From positions 62,001-126,000 of the forward strand of contig NZ_JAKNCT010000002.1 in the NCBI RefSeq assembly GCF_022134585.1: DNA of 64,000 bases, read 5' to 3'. This document shows, one piece after another, positions 62,237 to 64,000 of the stretch (positions are counted from its first letter, which is position 1; each line of letters opens with the position of its first letter). This stretch comes from Mesosutterella porci. Its GTDB lineage: Bacteria; Pseudomonadota; Gammaproteobacteria; Burkholderiales; Burkholderiaceae_F. The notes beneath the pieces are model-generated. The model did no database searches. It was not told the origin of the DNA and saw only the letters and a list, made by a program, of their open reading frames with translations. The position numbers and the translations under genes were made by a program.

Positions 62237-62354
62237 GGCTCCTTTGCGCCTTCTTGCTTTCGTGATTCTGAAATTCTACGAATTTGGGGCTGACAGTGGA
62301 ACTCCCGGCTCGCCCGAATCGACGGGGTTCCGTGTGAGGCCCGCCTTCAGCCCG

Positions 62355-62360
62355 TATAAT
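62355..62360 (+). promoter_or_regulatory. Candidate -10 element for lptD
   Basis: TATAAT stands 39 nt before the lptD ATG in the 162-bp divergent spacer. No good -35 is present. An upstream GGAACTCC/GGGGTTCC imperfect inverted repeat (about 62299-62330) could be an operator; its left arm resembles a sigma-E -35, but no matching -10 follows. Confidence 0.4.
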
Positions 62361-62398
62361 CCACTTGTTTGCTTACAACGATCCGGGTTTACCGGCAA

Positions 62399-64000
62399 AT
62401 GGGCGCTAGCAGCTTGAATCAATCAGCCAAAATCAGATTCCCGCGGGGAGGCGGCCTGGCCGCAGCAGTGGCCGCGGCGTGCATGGCCCAGCCGGCTTTC
62501 GCCGCGCTGCAGCTGCACTCCGCCTCGGAGCTCGATGAGTCCCCGGCGGGCGTCGTGGAAAACCCTTCGACCTATGCACGTGCCAACGACGTCACCGGCA
62601 GTCCTCAGGACGTGCTCCACCTGATCGGCAACGCGGAGATCCGCCGCGGAGGCGCCACGCTCAAGGGCGACCGCCTCACCTACACGCAGGAGACCGACGA
62701 GGTGGTGGCAAGGGGCGGCGTGCTGCTGTCCAAGAACGGCGCCACTTTTACCGGCCAGGAGGCGAACTACAGGATTGACGCGCAGTCCGGCAGCATGCCC
62801 GACGCGGACTATACCTTCGAGGCCCGGGGGCTGCGGGGCTGCGCGAAGCAGGTGGAGTTCATCGACGGCAGCCATATCTCAATGGCCGACGCGCTGATCA
62901 CGTCGTGTCCCAAGGGCAGCAAGTCCTGGTGGGTGTCGCTTGATCAGCTGGACCTCGACCAGGGCGACTCCTCTGCCCTGGGCCGTTGGGCGTCGCTCTA
63001 TCTGGGCGGCGTCCCCGTCTTCGGCTTCCCTTGGTTTGACTTTCCCATCGGGCAGGAGCGCAAGTCTGGGTTCCTCACCCCCAGCATGACGATGAGCACC
63101 AGCAAGGGCCTGCAGATCAGCGTCCCCTACTACTGGAACATCGCCCCCAACTATGACTACACGCTCGTTCCCGACATCATGACCAAGCGCGGCCTGATGC
63201 TGGAAAACGAGTTCCGCTACCTGCAGCCCAATTACTCCGGAAAGATCAATTACAACTGGATGCCCCGCGACCGGGACCGCGATGAGAGCCGCTACGGGCT
63301 GCATTTCGAACACCGCTACAGCCGCGGCGGCTTCTACGCGGGCGTGAACTACAACCGCGTTTCCGACGACAATTTCATCGACGACTTCTCGGGCACTATC
63401 CGCGAATCGTCCGAAAAGGTGCTCAACCAGGACGCCTGGATGGGATACGGGCAGGACTTCTGGAATTTCAACGCCCGCGTCACCAAGAACCAGACGCTCG
63501 AAAACAAGGGCTACTGGGAACCGTACTCGCGTGTCCCGCAGTTCACCTTCAACACTTACAAGGGCGACCTCTACGGCATAGAGTACACGGGGAAGATCGA
63601 GGCAACCCGCTTCACCCACCCGAGCAAGCAGCGCCCCGACGGCGACCGTTTTGTCATCGACCAGGCCGTGAGCTACCCGTTGCGCGGCTCCTGGTGGTTC
63701 CTGGAGCCCAAGGCCCGGTGGATCGGCACCTGGTACAACATGAGGGACAGCCATCCGGTCATGGGCACGACGCCTCTGGACAGCAGTCCGAGCCGCACCC
63801 TGCCGATATTCTCGATCGACTCTGGGCTGATTTTCGATCGCGAGACCTCCTGGCTCGGGCACAACGCCGAGCAGACCCTGGAACCGAGGCTGTTCTACTC
63901 CTACATTCCCTACCGCGACCAGAGCAGGATGCCCGTGTTCGACACGACGGTGTCGGATCTGAACATCGCGCAGCTTTTCCAGGAAAGCGTCTTTTCGGGG
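62399..64000 (+). CDS. lptD: LPS-assembly protein LptD (5' two thirds; 3' end outside window)
   Basis: Outer-membrane beta-barrel that inserts LPS into the outer leaflet with LptE. The frame is open from 62399 to the last base, so only 534 codons are seen. A signal peptide (about residues 1-36, ending A-F-A-A) precedes an OstA-like jellyroll (G-N-A-E-I-R-R-G-G-A-T-L-K-G). Then comes L-I-T-S-C-P-K-G with the conserved cysteine and the barrel domain (F-P-W-F-D-F-P-I-G, R-K-S-G-F-L-T-P). Another cysteine is in R-G-C-A-K-Q, while no cysteine sits near the mature N-terminus. bepA and lptABC elsewhere in the window are functional partners. Confidence 0.96.
   Translation, partial: MGASSLNQSAKIRFPRGGGLAAAVAAACMAQPAFAALQLHSASELDESPAGVVENPSTYARANDVTGSPQDVLHLIGNAEIRRGGATLKGDRLTYTQETDEVVARGGVLLSKNGATFTGQEANYRIDAQSGSMPDADYTFEARGLRGCAKQVEFIDGSHISMADALITSCPKGSKSWWVSLDQLDLDQGDSSALGRWASLYLGGVPVFGFPWFDFPIGQERKSGFLTPSMTMSTSKGLQISVPYYWNIAPNYDYTLVPDIMTKRGLMLENEFRYLQPNYSGKINYNWMPRDRDRDESRYGLHFEHRYSRGGFYAGVNYNRVSDDNFIDDFSGTIRESSEKVLNQDAWMGYGQDFWNFNARVTKNQTLENKGYWEPYSRVPQFTFNTYKGDLYGIEYTGKIEATRFTHPSKQRPDGDRFVIDQAVSYPLRGSWWFLEPKARWIGTWYNMRDSHPVMGTTPLDSSPSRTLPIFSIDSGLIFDRETSWLGHNAEQTLEPRLFYSYIPYRDQSRMPVFDTTVSDLNIAQLFQESVFSG

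Noticed and set aside
62299-62330. Sigma-E promoter for lptD
   Set aside because: GGAACT is present but no TCTGA-like -10 follows at 16-17 nt, and the match is part of an inverted repeat.
62879-63862. 327-aa open frame on the - strand
   Set aside because: It is antisense to lptD, which is clear on the + strand but has no stop inside the window.

Overview
The window is a gene-dense, GC-rich chromosomal segment from a Gram-negative bacterium. It carries an outer-membrane biogenesis toolkit (lptD, lptABC, kdsCD, lolB, tolB-pal-cpoB, a BepA-like protease). Its gene orders are typical of Betaproteobacteria: ispE / tRNA-Gln / prs / rplY / pth, gpmA / envC / ctpA / thiF-like, ftsY..ftsEX-rpoH, dusB / fis / purH, and amgK-murU divergent from lptD. 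I infer an order Burkholderiales host, possibly a gut-type Sutterellaceae. No 16S or other taxonomic marker is present to settle this. I see no prophage, insertion sequence, CRISPR array or rRNA. About 58 protein genes and one tRNA gene fill roughly 95% of the sequence, many with 1-13 nt overlaps that suggest co-transcription.

Layout. 1-5.5 kb: the 3' end of sppA, then the leftward gpmA-envC-ctpA-thiF-like run. 5.5-9.9 kb: a rhodanese-like protein with no catalytic cysteine, secB with a strong terminator, an orphan NarL-type regulator, a 500-bp non-coding leader, and leuC-leuD. 9.9-15 kb: the leftward ftsY-ppx-ftsE-ftsX-rpoH-trmL block, divergent from rsmD-coaD across only 9 bp. 16-26 kb: an AsmA-like protein, an XRE regulator, ychF, a DUF523 gene, pth, rplY, prs, tRNA-Gln, ispE, lolB and a large TPR protein. 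26-33.5 kb: mutY, then the leftward kdsD-kdsC-lptC-lptA-lptB-rpoN-rapZ operon. 33.5-37 kb: an enoyl-CoA hydratase-like gene, then a rightward mtnA / class II aldolase / lipoprotein operon. 37-45.8 kb: aspS, a DUF502 protein, an FmdB-type zinc ribbon, a histidinol-phosphatase-like gene, two complete two-component systems facing away from each other, and moaC. 45.8-54.6 kb: a BepA-like protease, a ferredoxin-NADP reductase, apbC, metG, scpA and malic enzyme. 54.7-64 kb: tolB-pal-cpoB, dusB / fis / purH, amgK-murU, and the first two thirds of lptD.

How the genes work together. The main theme is the envelope. KdsD and KdsC make Kdo. LptB, LptA, LptC and LptD form much of the LPS transport bridge. 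LolB inserts lipoproteins, TolB-Pal-CpoB ties the outer membrane to division, FtsEX and EnvC control septal amidases, and AmgK-MurU recycles cell-wall MurNAc. RpoH, RpoN and a CpxAR-like pair are plausible regulators of this network. A second theme is metabolite salvage. mtnA with a class II aldolase looks like the core of a dihydroxyacetone-phosphate (DHAP) shunt that disposes of 5'-deoxynucleoside by-products of S-adenosylmethionine.

The most unusual observations are a perfect 18-bp tandem duplication inside prs, the mtnA-aldolase-lipoprotein operon with an aldolase carrying an unassigned C-terminal extension, an FtsE with an eroded ABC signature, and several family members that lack canonical catalytic residues. 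I did not find a convincing wholly new system. The salvage operon with its lipoprotein is the best candidate for new biology.
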